From NCBI GenBank assembly GCA_035610835.1, contig CM069441.1, positions 87,121,574-87,185,573 of the forward strand: 64,000 nt of DNA, given 5' to 3'. Each line of letters opens with the position of its first letter. Position 1 is the first letter of the stretch. This document shows, in pieces, positions 40,724 to 51,868 of this stretch. The stretch comes from Ophiura sarsii. Its lineage: Eukaryota > Echinodermata > Ophiuroidea > Amphilepidida > Ophiuridae. The translations under genes were made by a program, and so were the position numbers. Under the pieces are notes generated by a model. That model worked only from the letters and a program-made list of their open reading frames with translations. It did not search any database and was not told where the DNA came from.

Positions 40724-40849
40724 ATTTTTTTAAAAATCATTTCAATCTACAATCCTGATGAACTTATTAAAACAAAATCCTTTTTATGTGTTTTTGGGTT
40801 TTTTTTTCATGGCACAGATAATCCTTACAGTCCACCTTACATCTTTTTT

Positions 40850-41560
40850 TGATGTCAGGATTTTAAAGTCCTTACATCCTTACATTTTTTTTTTTAAAGT
40901 AAAAAAGGTTTTTGAAATCCTAACATCCTTACATGTCCTTACATCATTAAAAAAAAAATCATCCTTACATTTTTTTCTTCTCGATGTATGGTTTTTGAAA
41001 TCCTAATACATCCTTACATTTTTTTCAATGTTAGTTTTTCAAATCCTTACACCTTACACTACAAGCCATGCAAGGCTCTGTCGATAGGGGGCATAAAATG
41101 TTAGGAATTCATGGAAAAGTTTAAGGGTGTTAGAAATTCAAATTCCTTACATCGAAAATAAAAATGTAAGAATATAAGGATTTCAAAACCTTGCATAAAA
41201 AAAAGGGTTTTCAAATCCTAACATTCTTACATTTTTTTTTTATGTAAGGATTTTGAATTCCTTTATTAAATGTTTCCAATGTAAGGATTTTGAAATCCTT
41301 ACATCCTTACCTTTTTTTTCGATGTAACGTTTTTCAAATCCTAACATCCTTATGTAAGGTTTTTGAATTCCTTACATCCTTACATTTTTTCGAAATCCTT
41401 ACATCCTTACATATTTTTTTCGGTGTAAGGTTTTTGAATTCCTTACATCGTTACATTCCTTTTCAATGTAAGGTTTTTCAAATCCTAACATCCTTACATT
41501 TTTTCTTCGATGTTAGGTTTTTCAAATCCTTACACCTTACACTGCAAGCCATGCAATATC
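40850..41560. repeat. ATCCTTACAT short-motif array
   Basis: Dozens of ATCCTTACAT and TCGATGTAAGG motifs on both strands separated by T-runs, inside the 40213-41633 element. Open frames here are low-complexity. Confidence 0.8.
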
Positions 41561-42017
41561 TGTTGATAGGGGCGTAAAATGTTAGGAATTCATGTAAAAT
41601 TTGAAAACCTTAAGACTCCCTAAATCGTGCAGTAGTTGTACAGATTCAATGGAAATTATTTCCAAGGTACTTCGTGGTGCTTTTCTTATTTTACATCATT
41701 GTTATGTGCAAGCTTGACTGGTTCTGAATCAACAATGTCTGTCATAACTACCAGTGAATGCAAATCATATGAGCAGGCCACAACAGGTTGCAATGCAATT
41801 ACTACATGATTCTTGAGAAAGTTTATGAATTAATTGCTCAGACTTAAAACTATACTGAAATGAAAGGGTTCAGTGTTAGGTTTTATTTATAGCATAAAGA
41901 AGTTAATTAATATCTCTGCATTGTATAGATTTTCCAAGATATACAACCATATTATGTACAAATTAAACATTGATAATTGAACAATAAAATTTAATACAAA
42001 TAATTGTCCACACATGA

Positions 42018-42378
42018 TTTAAAGGCATATTATGTGATCCTTTCCAGGGAGCGCCCCCTTTATTCATGATTTTTTTGGAAAGTAGATTTTCTTGCAGATT
42101 TACATTTCTGATCATAAATCATACATATATTCTGAATTACAGTGCGATGCATTTCCTAATTACTTCAAAATCATGGTTTTAGAGTGAATTTAGATTAAAA
42201 ATAAACTGTCCTGCTAGTAGCAGGACAATTTATTTTCAACTCTTTAAATCATGATTTTGAAGTAATTTGGAATCGCATCGCTCTGTAGTGTAACTCAGTA
42301 TGTATGATTTATGATCAGAAATCATGTAAATCATGAATAGAGGGCGCCCCCTGGAAAGATCACGTAATATGCCTTTAA
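42018..42378. mobile_element. Palindromic MITE with TTAAAGGCATATTATGTGAT ends (copy 1)
   Basis: Left TTAAAGGCATATTATGTGAT and CCAGGGAGCGCCCCC, right inverse. The central GTCCTGCTAGTAGCAGGAC is itself palindromic. Second copy at 55359-55740. Confidence 0.9.
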
Positions 42379-42887
42379 AGGGGCATAGAGAGATTCCTCA
42401 AAAACTGAAATTCAACATTTTTACCTTGTTTAGATAGATGATATACTAGAAACCCTCTCATGTAAGATTTCTTTTAAAAAACCCAGTAAAAATGAAAAAT
42501 AAAAACATTTCCGAAGGTAAATTAGTGCTTTTCACTTTTTTGTATTTTGATTAAAAACCACCACCAATTGAATCAGGGAGGGCATGACTATTCATCACGC
42601 AACAAGCCATGGGTGGTCTTCAACGTTATTTTGAATAATAAACATGAAAAAAATAAGAAAGAAGCCATCTGTGGCCTTTTAGATGAATTTGGCTAATTTC
42701 GGTGCGATCTACATCGAAATTCAAAAAGCTATAAAAATCCATGAATTTCACATGAAATACTGTAAATTAAGCTCTATAATTTTAGGTGGTAGAACTTAGT
42801 GCATATAAGCATTACGTATGTGAAAAACCCCACCTTCTGAACAAATTGAGGGCTCCCTCCATGAAGGATCTCTTAATGCCCCTTTTA
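42374..42887. mobile_element. MITE with TTAAAGGGGCATAGAGAGAT ends
   Basis: Left TAAAGGGGCATAGAGAGATT and right GATCTCTTAATGCCCCTTTT. It abuts the previous element and shares its TTAAAGG end. Confidence 0.8.
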
Positions 42888-43189
42888 ACTGACCATGTTA
42901 ACAGCATTTGAACATCCTACGGTTTGATAATACACGACACATCCGTGATCATAATTATAAATACCAGAATTATCATTATCTTTTTTTGCGGACTTTGCCC
43001 TATATAATTAGTCACACCCTTGAAACAAGTCCTGTATACTTGATAGCATTGTATCCGGGATGCCATCATTGGATGTAAAGGGGCACCATAGGATTTTGAC
43101 TATAACCAGTTTCCGTCATATATATCTGATTCACAATTCCTCTGCTTGATTACAATTATTGATATATTGACATTCATTTTAATTCGAGT

Positions 43190-43210
43190 GGGGGGGGGGG
43201 GGGGGGGGGG
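43190..43210 (+). repeat. Poly-G tract
   Basis: About 20 consecutive G. One of ten or more such tracts in the window (others at 11277, 31451, 44379, 50562, 60083, 60541, 60785; poly-C at 51197 and 56170). Confidence 0.95.
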
Positions 43211-44378
43211 TACTCAGATATATTTTTGGTAGGTATATACCACCAGCAAAATGAAAATTGACCAAAACATTGACCAATTTTTGGCAGAAAATGGACCCAT
43301 ATATTTGCCAGAGACCCATAATTTTCCTACAGATTTGACAGATTTTCCTACAATTTCTGTGAAAAACAGCAAATTTAAGGAGGATGTACATTAAATGGCT
43401 TTCCAGCCTACTCATCCATAAGATTTGATTTGTTTTGATGGGGATTATTAAAAAAACACAAAAAAACAACAAAAAACCAAAAAAACAACAACTAACAACA
43501 TGATAACATGAGGAATTGGGTGAACTTGAGTATTATTTCTCAAAAACTTTGTGTATACCGACCGTACCGATCTCTACTGTAAAACCACTTAATTTTGCGA
43601 GGGATGAGGATTCGCAAAATTAAATAAATGCAAAACTGACAATTTTACGTTGAAAGCAACAGTAACATTTTCAGATTCACAAAATTAAATGCCCACTAAT
43701 ATAGCAGTAATTTTAAATTCGGGTAATAAAGTATCCGCGATATTATAGTGTTTTATAGTATTTATGATACTTAAGAGCACAAGCACAAAATGTCATGATA
43801 CAATTAAGTTTGGGGCAAGTATAAATGTTTTGGTAACCACCTGGTAGCTATCACACCCGGACTTCTGGTTTGATCAAATAGAGTTTATCTAGTGTATAGT
43901 TGTCATGTTTCTGAGTAAACAAATTAGCTGTAAGCGGTAATAAGCCAATACTGTAAATACAGACATAACAAGTTACCCATACCCACACAGACTATAGATT
44001 TCTGATATGTTAAATTTTCTCTTTTAATTTATTTATAAATATTGAGCATGTAGGCCTATGTAAAATACAGATCTCAACAAAAGAAGAGTGGGACTTCCAA
44101 TTATTGTGACCAAACAGGCTAGATAGACATTTGGGATGAATCTTTTTGGCACAATTTGGTACCAAATTTGCCACAAAACAAAGATAAGCCATGGTTAGCA
44201 CCATAAATAAAGAAAATCTGTGACGTTTCAAAATTTGCATTTTCATCACGCAACACAGAGAGAACATGCTGTGTATGGCATTGCATGATCTGGATTATTG
44301 CTGGCATATTGATCACACATTGCAAGTGTGCTACACTACACTACCCATGCATGACAGTTTGAATTTAAATTAGCCCAG

Positions 44379-44705
44379 GGGGGGGGGGGGGGGGGGGGGG
44401 GGGGCACTGACATTGGAAAGGGGGGGGCACTGACATTGGAAAGGGGTATGTATGTGTTGCCCTGAAGACCCCCCTTTTCACCCTCTTCTGCAAGCTCTAA
44501 GACCCCTCTTTTGAGCCTGCATCCTAATTAAGACCCCATTTTATTGAGAATTTGAAAATCACGAACAAATTCATTCCAAAGCCAAAAAATTTGCGTTCTT
44601 ACTAATTAATCAAATTTGAAAAACATACCAGTAATTAAAACCTACTTTTTCAAGAAAATCAGTTCTTAAGACCCTATTTCTTGTCATAAAATCCTGGCAG
44701 GATGA
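44379..44705 (+). repeat. Interspersed repeat, GACATTGGAAAGGGGTAT family (copy 2) with poly-G head
   Basis: A ~26-base G-run, two copies of GGGGCACTGACATTGGAAAG, then the CCCTGAAGACCCCCCTTTTC body. It matches 21450-21835 and 60083-60425. Confidence 0.8.
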
Positions 44706-44753
44706 GACCATAATAATTTATGGTCTTACAGAATCAAAATTACGGTCTCAGGC

Positions 44754-46105
44754 GCAGGGAAAAAGTGCAGTGAATAATACGGGACAAATACAAGTGTGTT
44801 GAATACGCCAACATTTGTCAAATTAAGGGGGCGCACCACCAAATCACTCCGCATTTATGTAATAACGCAATTCAGTTAACGAAGTTCTAACATTTAAGTC
44901 ACAATTTTAATAAGAAGATAGGCTCGAAATTGCACGATATTCGGCAATATGATTGAGATATAAGTCAAGATTATATATAACCAACAAATCATACTATTTT
45001 GAAAACGTTAAGCTAAAATAGGCACGCGGATGTTCACGACAGCCGATACCCAAATATGAGTGATGTGTATCATTGAAAATAGGGTTGCGGCGCTATTTGT
45101 CGCTGTAGCGGGAAGAGTCTCTAAAAAAAATGACTCTAAACACGTCTGAAAATGCGCCGCGTATAATTTACAGCGTGCCCCACGCATAAATATTCAACAG
45201 GGTTTTCCAAATTTTGGTAAAATATTCAAAAAATGTAAGACAAATGCTTGAATTTGGTATCAAACACTATATCTCAAGTTTTGCAGAAAGCGCCACAATA
45301 GCACCATGAACATGACTGTCAATAGGCACGCGACCGTGTCACGGTTCGACCGTGTAACGCACGTATAACCCGTGGCCCGTAAGCAAAACACAGTATACGA
45401 AAACACAAACTAGATTTTACCATTTTGGCCATTCCCAAATCGTAACATTTTTGGCGACTTGAGAACAAGACTAGCATCAAAACAGTGACGTCATGATTAT
45501 AAATGCGCAGAAACCGCCATTTTGTACCGATTTTAAACCGACAGAAAAAATGCTGCGCAGGTACATGTAATCCAATGGTTTTTTTAACTCTGACGAAAAC
45601 GAAATATTAACTGCCAATACTTTGGGATTTATGATACTTTTTCTAGTTATTTGAAGATGAAACTCAATCTTTGTAGGTTTGGCTTTGATGCTACGTGATC
45701 AGAGATCAAGTAGGGAATCTTTTTGCGTCGTACTTTTGCTAAATATATGTGCATTAGCATCGCAGAGTCTTCTAAAGTGTTTCGCATTTCGCGATGCTAC
45801 ATTTGGTTAATGCACTATGCAGGTTATTGCTGGGCTTGAACTCTACTCCCGGTGGGTTTGAGGGAATTCACGGAGAGTGAGACTTACGGGATACGGGTAC
45901 CCGTTACACGCACGTATAGAATGACCCGTGTCACGTAAGAGAAAAAACACGGGATAACTCAACACTAAGTCAACACTCAAATTTCATGAAGCGTTTATTT
46001 GGTGGTGCGCCCCCTTAACCTGTACGCAGGGAAAAAGTGCAGTGAATAATACGGGACAAATACAAGTGTGTTGAATACGCCAACATTTGTCAAATTAACC
46101 TGTAC
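44754..46105. repeat. 80-bp tandem duplication split by a TTAA-site element
   Basis: Unit GCAGGGAAAAAGTGCAGTGA ... CAAATTAACCTGTAC occurs twice. The first copy is split at its TTAA by the element at 44827-46014; the second (46026-46105) is intact. Confidence 0.9.
44827..46014. mobile_element. 1.19-kb DNA element at a duplicated TTAA site
   Basis: Ends GGGGGCGCACCACCAAAT and ATTTGGTGGTGCGCCCCC are perfect inverted repeats flanked by TTAA on both sides, as expected of piggyBac- or Kolobok-type transposition. No transposase frame, so non-autonomous. Interior has CGTGTCACG / ACCCGTGTCACGTAA-like motifs. Confidence 0.9.
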
Positions 46106-46584
46106 AGTCAATGGTCATGCTCAAAGAAGATTTTAACGCCGCAACCACAATGCATTGCTTCAACACAAGATCTTTTCCCAAAATGCATTTGGATTTCCCG
46201 TTATACGATCAATACGATCGATATACATCAGTGACCTTTGTACCCTGAGATATTAATATCGTGGCTTTCTGTCACGCATGACAGTAAGCGCAATCGTCCA
46301 CGATAAATCTTCCGTAAAACAATACAAACATTAACATAATTTACACATCTTATTTTAAGGTGCTCACACACACATAACGCCTTGATGAAAGGCTATGGTA
46401 GCACCATCTATGATAAATTATAGGTCAATAAATATTTATGCATTGTTTCGAGAGTCATAAAAACAAATCAATGCATTTGCACCAATGTTGATTTGTGAAT
46501 AATGGCAAGACACCCCGCAGGGGAATGCTATTGTGAGCATATCCACATTTGCGAAAGTGAATTATTGATTTGTCTAATTTTTCG

Positions 46585-47425
46585 AGAGAAACAAAACGTA
46601 GGCATGTATTGACCTAACTTTTCTGAATAAAATTAGTCAAACTGTTGCTTCAGATATCATGTTCAATGTTCAAGTATTGTATACATTGGTTAAATATCTC
46701 AATCTGTTTTTATTTCCGAGAAATATTGGCTTGAATTTTGATCACCCTATTTCCGCTACAGTAAAACTATGAAGTGGACTGTATGCTTCATTTCGTAGCT
46801 ACATTGTACACGACACTATACAAATTAAAATTCACAATTTGGATTCACCCTCGCTCCACAATACAAAGGTTGTGGGTTTGAGCCCCGTTGGTGCCAGCGT
46901 GTTGTGTCCTTGGGCAAGGCACTTTACCAGGTGTATAATTGGGTACCAGCATTAATTCATGTTGGGAAGTAAAACAGACTCGCTGTGCGGGAGGAGTGGC
47001 GAACCCCCCACAGCCAAAATATTACATGGGGGCATCTGGCGCAAACGCTAATGAAAGAGAGATGGGCACTCCGCGCGCGAGCCTAAGAAACTTGCGCCTT
47101 TACTTTTTACTTAATGTAACAATTAATTAAAAACTAACAAGTTTGCTAACACCCCCAGAAAAACCAGCGAACCTGCGATGTCTGACCAACGAATCAAAAC
47201 AAATCCCTGGCCTTGGACTTGGTGCCTGCATAGCTACGAAATGAAGCATAGACAGTCCACGTAGCTGATTTACGGATCAAAATTCAAGCCAGTATTTCTT
47301 GGAAATAGTTGCAGGTTGAGATATTTAAGCAATGTATTGTATACATAATATAATTATTACGTAAACATTAAACATGATATCTGAAACAAGAGTTCAACTA
47401 ATTTTATTCAGAAAAGCAGACAAAT
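46585..47425. mobile_element. Foldback element with SINE-like insert
   Basis: Arms 46585-46805 and 47228-47425 are inverted copies (TAGCTACGAAATGAAGC, TTGATC/GATCAAAATTCAAGCC, GATATCATGTTcAATG). Confidence 0.8.
46845..46975 (+). mobile_element. tRNA-derived SINE fragment
   Basis: GGTTGTGGGTTTGAGCCCC (B-box region) followed by TGTGTCCTTGGGCAAGGCAC TTTACC, a motif common to many animal SINEs. The 5' A-box end is incomplete. It lies between the arms of the foldback. Confidence 0.6.
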
Positions 47426-47484
47426 ATTGATGATAATATTCGACCATCCGCAATCCAATGCCAATCTCATAATATGCTTATATT

Positions 47485-48736
47485 GGGCAATTCCACGGTA
47501 ACAGCGTGACGGTTTGGAAGATATTTTCACACTTCATATGCAAATAACATACACACTTGAATTATTCAGAACCTATTTTTATTGCATTTCTACTACTACT
47601 AGTACAACCTACACATAGAAAGAAAAAGAAGAAAAAAATCATTCACATTTATGAAATATGAATATTAATGAGTGCGGTAACAGCGTGACGCTAAAAAGGA
47701 CATAGGTATTTTTCACATTTATGAATGGTTAAAACTCTGTGAACTTTTTTTTTTTTAAAGTTTCATCAGGTGGATTGTAATTATAAGAAAGTCAGCTATA
47801 ACTTCCCTGTATAAAAAAGAAAATATCTTATGATTTTAAATATATGATACAATAAACAAATTTGCATACGGTATCAGCGTGACGGTAACAACGTGACCAA
47901 AGGCTGACCCTATATGAGCAATGCAGAAAGATCAAACATTGACGATACAATGATCTCCAAAACTTACACTGATTATAATGATTGTTGATTTTAATTAAAT
48001 TAAATCACATTATAGTGTTCTTTGTTAGTTTAAAATAGATAAAATACAATATTAAATACAATTTTAAGTTAATTAAATTATCCAATTAAAACACATTTAA
48101 CTTAAAAATTGTATTGGAACTCACTGTATAATTCAATGGGGGTCACGCTGTTACCGTCACGCTGTTACCAAAAAAGTAACAGCGTGACATATTGCTAATT
48201 GAAATAATTAATTAACAGGTAGTACTGCTTCTTTGAAGCATGTATGTTATAGGTCTATGGGAGTGTGATTTGCATTGCAAGTATTATTTGATTTGTATGT
48301 AGATTTAATGAAAATTTAAAAAACCCTTTAAAACATCCATTTTTTCGGTAACAGCGTGACATTTTTGTGAAATCTTAATAAAAATTGATCGTTGAGTCGC
48401 AACGCAGAGTTTTTTTGGTTTTTTTAAATTTAAAGAATAATATAACTTATAAGTATGTATTGTAAGAGCTCACAACTGATAAAATAATTTCAAAGTGATT
48501 ATTTTCAGTAATATAAATGAATAGCATTATAAATAACAGATTTTACAACAAAATTAATAAAAATTAGTAGATTATGCTAATTTAAACGGGGGAAAAACAC
48601 AAAATTTGTAAAAAAAATGAAAATTAAGTTTATTTCTGGAAAATTTAGACTTTTAGCTTTAATTTGATACTAAATATGTTAGGATATGAATAACTTGAAA
48701 ATTAGTGGTCATGTCCACCTTTGCATGGAATTGCCC
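47485..48736. mobile_element. 1.25-kb element with GGGCAATTCCA ends and many GTAACAGCGTGAC motifs
   Basis: GGGCAATTCCA at left, TGGAATTGCCC at right. GTAACAGCGTGAC or a one-base variant occurs about eight times on both strands (near 47499, 47671, 47869, 47885, 48145, 48159, 48175, 48345). A partial copy is at 54638-55305. No protein frame. Confidence 0.88.
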
Positions 48737-48949
48737 TATTCCATAGCTCTCCCACAGAGAGCTAGGATTCAGAGCTCACGCCGAGTGCATTTAGTTAGAC
48801 ACTTTTAATGCACTCCACATATTTAGTTTCTTGCTTTCTGATTGGTTCGACACTACATACATGTACTACACTGTACACAGCGCCCTATATCGGGCATTAA
48901 CGGTACAGTGCCCCTGAAACCTAGGCCTAGCCCTAGGAGGGACATGAGT

Positions 48950-49195
48950 TTTTGTGTACACAGACCGGGATGATCCCCTACTCTTTACGAAGGTGTCTGT
49001 GACCTTTTAACGTGCTCAGATTTTGCTCTTTCGATGCACAAGACCACCATTTCTATGTGACTTCTGAACCACGAGGCAATTGAGACTAAGTACCTTGCCT
49101 AGGCTAAAAATACAAAAATGTTGGCCGTAGCGGGCTCGAACTCGCAACCTTTGTATTGCGAGACCTGCGATCTATCCGCTAGACCACACACGCTC
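48950..49195 (-). mobile_element. tRNA-derived SINE
   Basis: On the minus strand a tRNA-like head at 49115-49190 (GTGGTCTAGCGGATAGATCG then B-box GAGTTCGAGCCC) is followed by AGGCAAGGTACTTAGTCTCA and a body ending in GGGGATCATCCCGGTCTGTG. The order is that of a SINE. Confidence 0.75.
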
Positions 49196-49205
49196 TACTA
49201 TTACT

Positions 49206-49870
49206 AATTAAGACTATAAGACTAAGACTAGAGTGTATGAATTATGAATATCACAAAACAAAATGTAAGCTTATATTCATATCATATTCATATGCACTGC
49301 ACTCAATACAAATTACAATACAATAAAATACAAACACTGACTGAGTAACTGACTGCATCAGTCTGTCAGTGACGTGACTGCACTATACTATTAAACTTCA
49401 TGACTTAGCTAGCAGTCTGCAGCTGCAGTAGCATGGCTAGTCTGCTTGGATTTTGGACTAAATTAGAGCAGTGAATGCAATAACAAATTAACAATGTACG
49501 TCATTTGAGGCTTCAATAATTCTGCAAGGGCCTCATATACATACCTAACTCGTTGGTTTCAGCATCATCTTATGACTTATTTATAATGTTCATGGCACTT
49601 CATAATTGGAATGGAAAACAAACAAAGCTAGCCTACTTTGACGAGTCGACGAAGTCGGCAAAACAACCTGTTCACTACCTGTTCACACGGCAAAGTTGAT
49701 TGAGTGATCACTTCCGGATGGCCAAATTAGTCTCTGACACAAGCGTATAAGGATTCAGCAAACAAAATTGTAACCAGGAAAACTTTTTAATATCTGTAAA
49801 AGAGATTGAAATAACAAAAAGTTTATGACCAGTTTGGTGGCGCTATATTTTTAACTTTGGAGGAAAAATA
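49206..49870. other. Intergenic, no gene seen
   Basis: AT-rich unique-looking sequence without recognised exons or repeats. Confidence 0.4.
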
Positions 49871-49887
49871 TACAGGGTGTACGAAAT

Positions 49888-50505
49888 TATTAAAGTTGGG
49901 AAATCATATCACAACCGTATCCAACCACTTTGCATGCTTTGGGGGCACAGAATTGTCCCATTTTCGCGATTTGCTATTAGCTATTAAAAAACTGTAAATT
50001 AATTCTATAATGTTATCTGAGACTATATTGCCTTGATATTATGTGTGAAGCCAGATGACCCGATGTTTGTTCTCCCAGATTACAAAATGTCTACAATTGT
50101 AGAGAAATTATGGAAAAACGGGAGTTTAAAAGAAAATGTTCAGAAATTCTGGTTTGACAGGAACATTTGGGAGGTGGATTTCGAAATGTTATGCTAATTC
50201 TTAGTCTAGAGGGAATTTGAATTTCGAAATTGAGGGGATTTTTGATTTTCATAGTGTGAAAATCAATCAATCAAAATGCTAATCTCTGAAAACTGTTGGA
50301 GTTGGTGGGGAATTTGCTATCTTTTTTCATTTCCCCATTTTTCGTAGGGGCCTAATTCCCCACCACTGCTTGGTCATTGAGGCTTTTTTTATGGAGCCAA
50401 AGGAAAAGAGGAACAACTTTAAAGTTGGGAAATCATATCACAACCGTATCCAACCACTTTGGGGTTTGAAATTGTCCCATTTTCGCGATTTGCTCACCGT
50501 AAAAT
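49888..50505. repeat. Direct repeat pair (AAAGTTGGGAAATCATATCA)
   Basis: Blocks at 49888-49980 and 50418-50495 share AAAGTTGGGAAATCATATCA, CAACCGTATCCAACCACTTT and GTCCCATTTTCGCGATTTGC in order. Confidence 0.85.
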
Positions 50506-50561
50506 GTAGTATTTTAAAACAAAATGAACTTTTAGGGGGCTCAATGTCATTTTCTTTGGTA

Positions 50562-50593
<32 letters not shown>
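50562..50593 (+). repeat. Poly-G tract, about 32 bases
   Basis: Longest uninterrupted G-run in the window, within a repeat that begins TGTCATTTTCTTTGGTAG and is related to 60525-60590. Confidence 0.95.
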
Positions 50594-51286
50594 CGTCCCA
50601 AATATCCTGGGGTCATAGTTTTTTACACGGAAGTAGGGTCATGAAATTAATACCATTGTAATAGTGGGTCAAAACAAAATGTTAGTCAAAGAATATATAT
50701 TTGCTCGCTTTGAGCGCATATTATCTACATTTGTCTATAATACTAGTACCCTCATTTCCCCCTTCCACATCACTGTCTCCTAAATATTTCGAATAACCAT
50801 AACTATCATACTGCCCTACCATGACAATAGGAAGTAATGGAACTATTTATCAAATGCATATAAAAGTATACATTTTTGGAAAGGAAATGGATCAGAGAAT
50901 CCAAATTTGGCGTCAATTTTGACCAAAAAAGTAGATTTTTTGAGAAAATCACAAAATTCACTTTTTTGACCCACATTTTTTTGAACAAAGCTAACAAAAA
51001 ATAATTTTGAGTAAAAAATGACCAAATCACTTGATGATGATAAAAAGACACTTATGAAGGGACGGGTTTTTTTTTTTAACCTAATCTAATATTTTTAAAA
51101 ATTTTGACCAAAAAGTGCCAAAAAACGTTTAAAAAATGGGACCGTAAAACAATCATGGAAATGCACGCGTGTTTCCTCGGCAAAATGCCGCTTGACCCCC
51201 CCCCCCCCCCCCCCACCTCTCCTCACCCCATCCTGAGACTAATATAGGCCTACCTAAAGGTATATTAGTCTCAGCCCCATCCTCAC

Positions 51287-51362
51287 CAGTAGTAGCCCCC
51301 TGCGCAAATGACGTACGCTCTTTTGTGTCTGCTGTATCGATAACCTGTTGATCCACGGACAT
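51287..51362 (-). CDS. Candidate alternative first exon of TMC-A (MSVDQQ...)
   Basis: An ATG on the minus strand opens MSVDQQVIDTADTKERTSFA then QGATT, ending in phase 1 at GTGAGG. The composition is protein-like and the phase fits TMC-A exon 2 (giving ...GATTVNPAYTEH), which would make an 822-residue isoform lacking the YENA repeats. It does not fit in frame to the 37678 acceptor. It lies 466 bp from the TMC-B start codon on the other strand. No homology supports it; it could be the start of another minus gene or chance. Confidence 0.3.
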
Positions 51363-51828
51363 CCCTGTCCTCCGGCCAGGCGTTGCTACAATACGATGTG
51401 TCAATAATAAAGGGACGCACTCAAAATACGCTTGAACAAATTTGTAGCAAATGTTGAAACAAATATTAAAAATGGAAAAGTCAATGCTATATTATTCCAA
51501 AGACTTCACCGCAGAAAAATGTGATCTGACTTTATGGGGGAAATAGTTGATTAGGCCCCCAAGATAGGATTGAGATTGTTGCACAAACGACGATCCCTTG
51601 GTTGTGGTGCTCTCGATTGATTAACAATAAAGTCTTTATAGTGTATACTTTTAGGACAATGGGAAACTACAGTGAGTAAATAATACTGCATATTATTTAC
51701 ATGTCTGAATTCTGATGGTTGAAATGAGTTTTGTAGTAGACAAATTCAGCTCTAATTTAACGAGATGACGACTAAATTCAAGATGTAAAAGTTGATTTTA
51801 TAATAAGCGTACTTGCATCTGAATTGGG
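51363..51828. promoter_or_regulatory. Possible bidirectional promoter region between TMC starts
   Basis: This stretch separates the candidate minus-strand first exon from the TMC-B start codon. It holds no recognised repeat family, unlike most of the interval. No TATA box or initiator was confidently recognised. The proposal depends on the candidate exon at 51287-51362. Confidence 0.25.
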
Positions 51829-51868
51829 ATGGCATCGGATGACCAAGCAAATCTAATTCTTAATCAAG
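51829..51868 (+). CDS. TMC: TMC-B exon 1 (start codon)
   Basis: A short first coding exon, MASDDQANLILNQ, with G at -3 and +4 of the ATG and a strong GTGAGT donor in phase 1. The phase fits exon 2 exactly (G+AT gives D). The choice rests on the donor, the phase and the short distance; another upstream first exon cannot be excluded. Confidence 0.65.

Larger units (their letters stand above)
40213..41633. mobile_element. 1.4-kb element with ACTGCACGATTTAGGGA ends
   Basis: ACTGCACGATTTAGGGA at left and the exact inverse TCCCTAAATCGTGCAGT at right. The interior has a long array of ATCCTTACAT / ATGTAAGGTTTTTGAA motifs and a nested palindrome at 40464-40723. No transposase frame. Confidence 0.85.
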
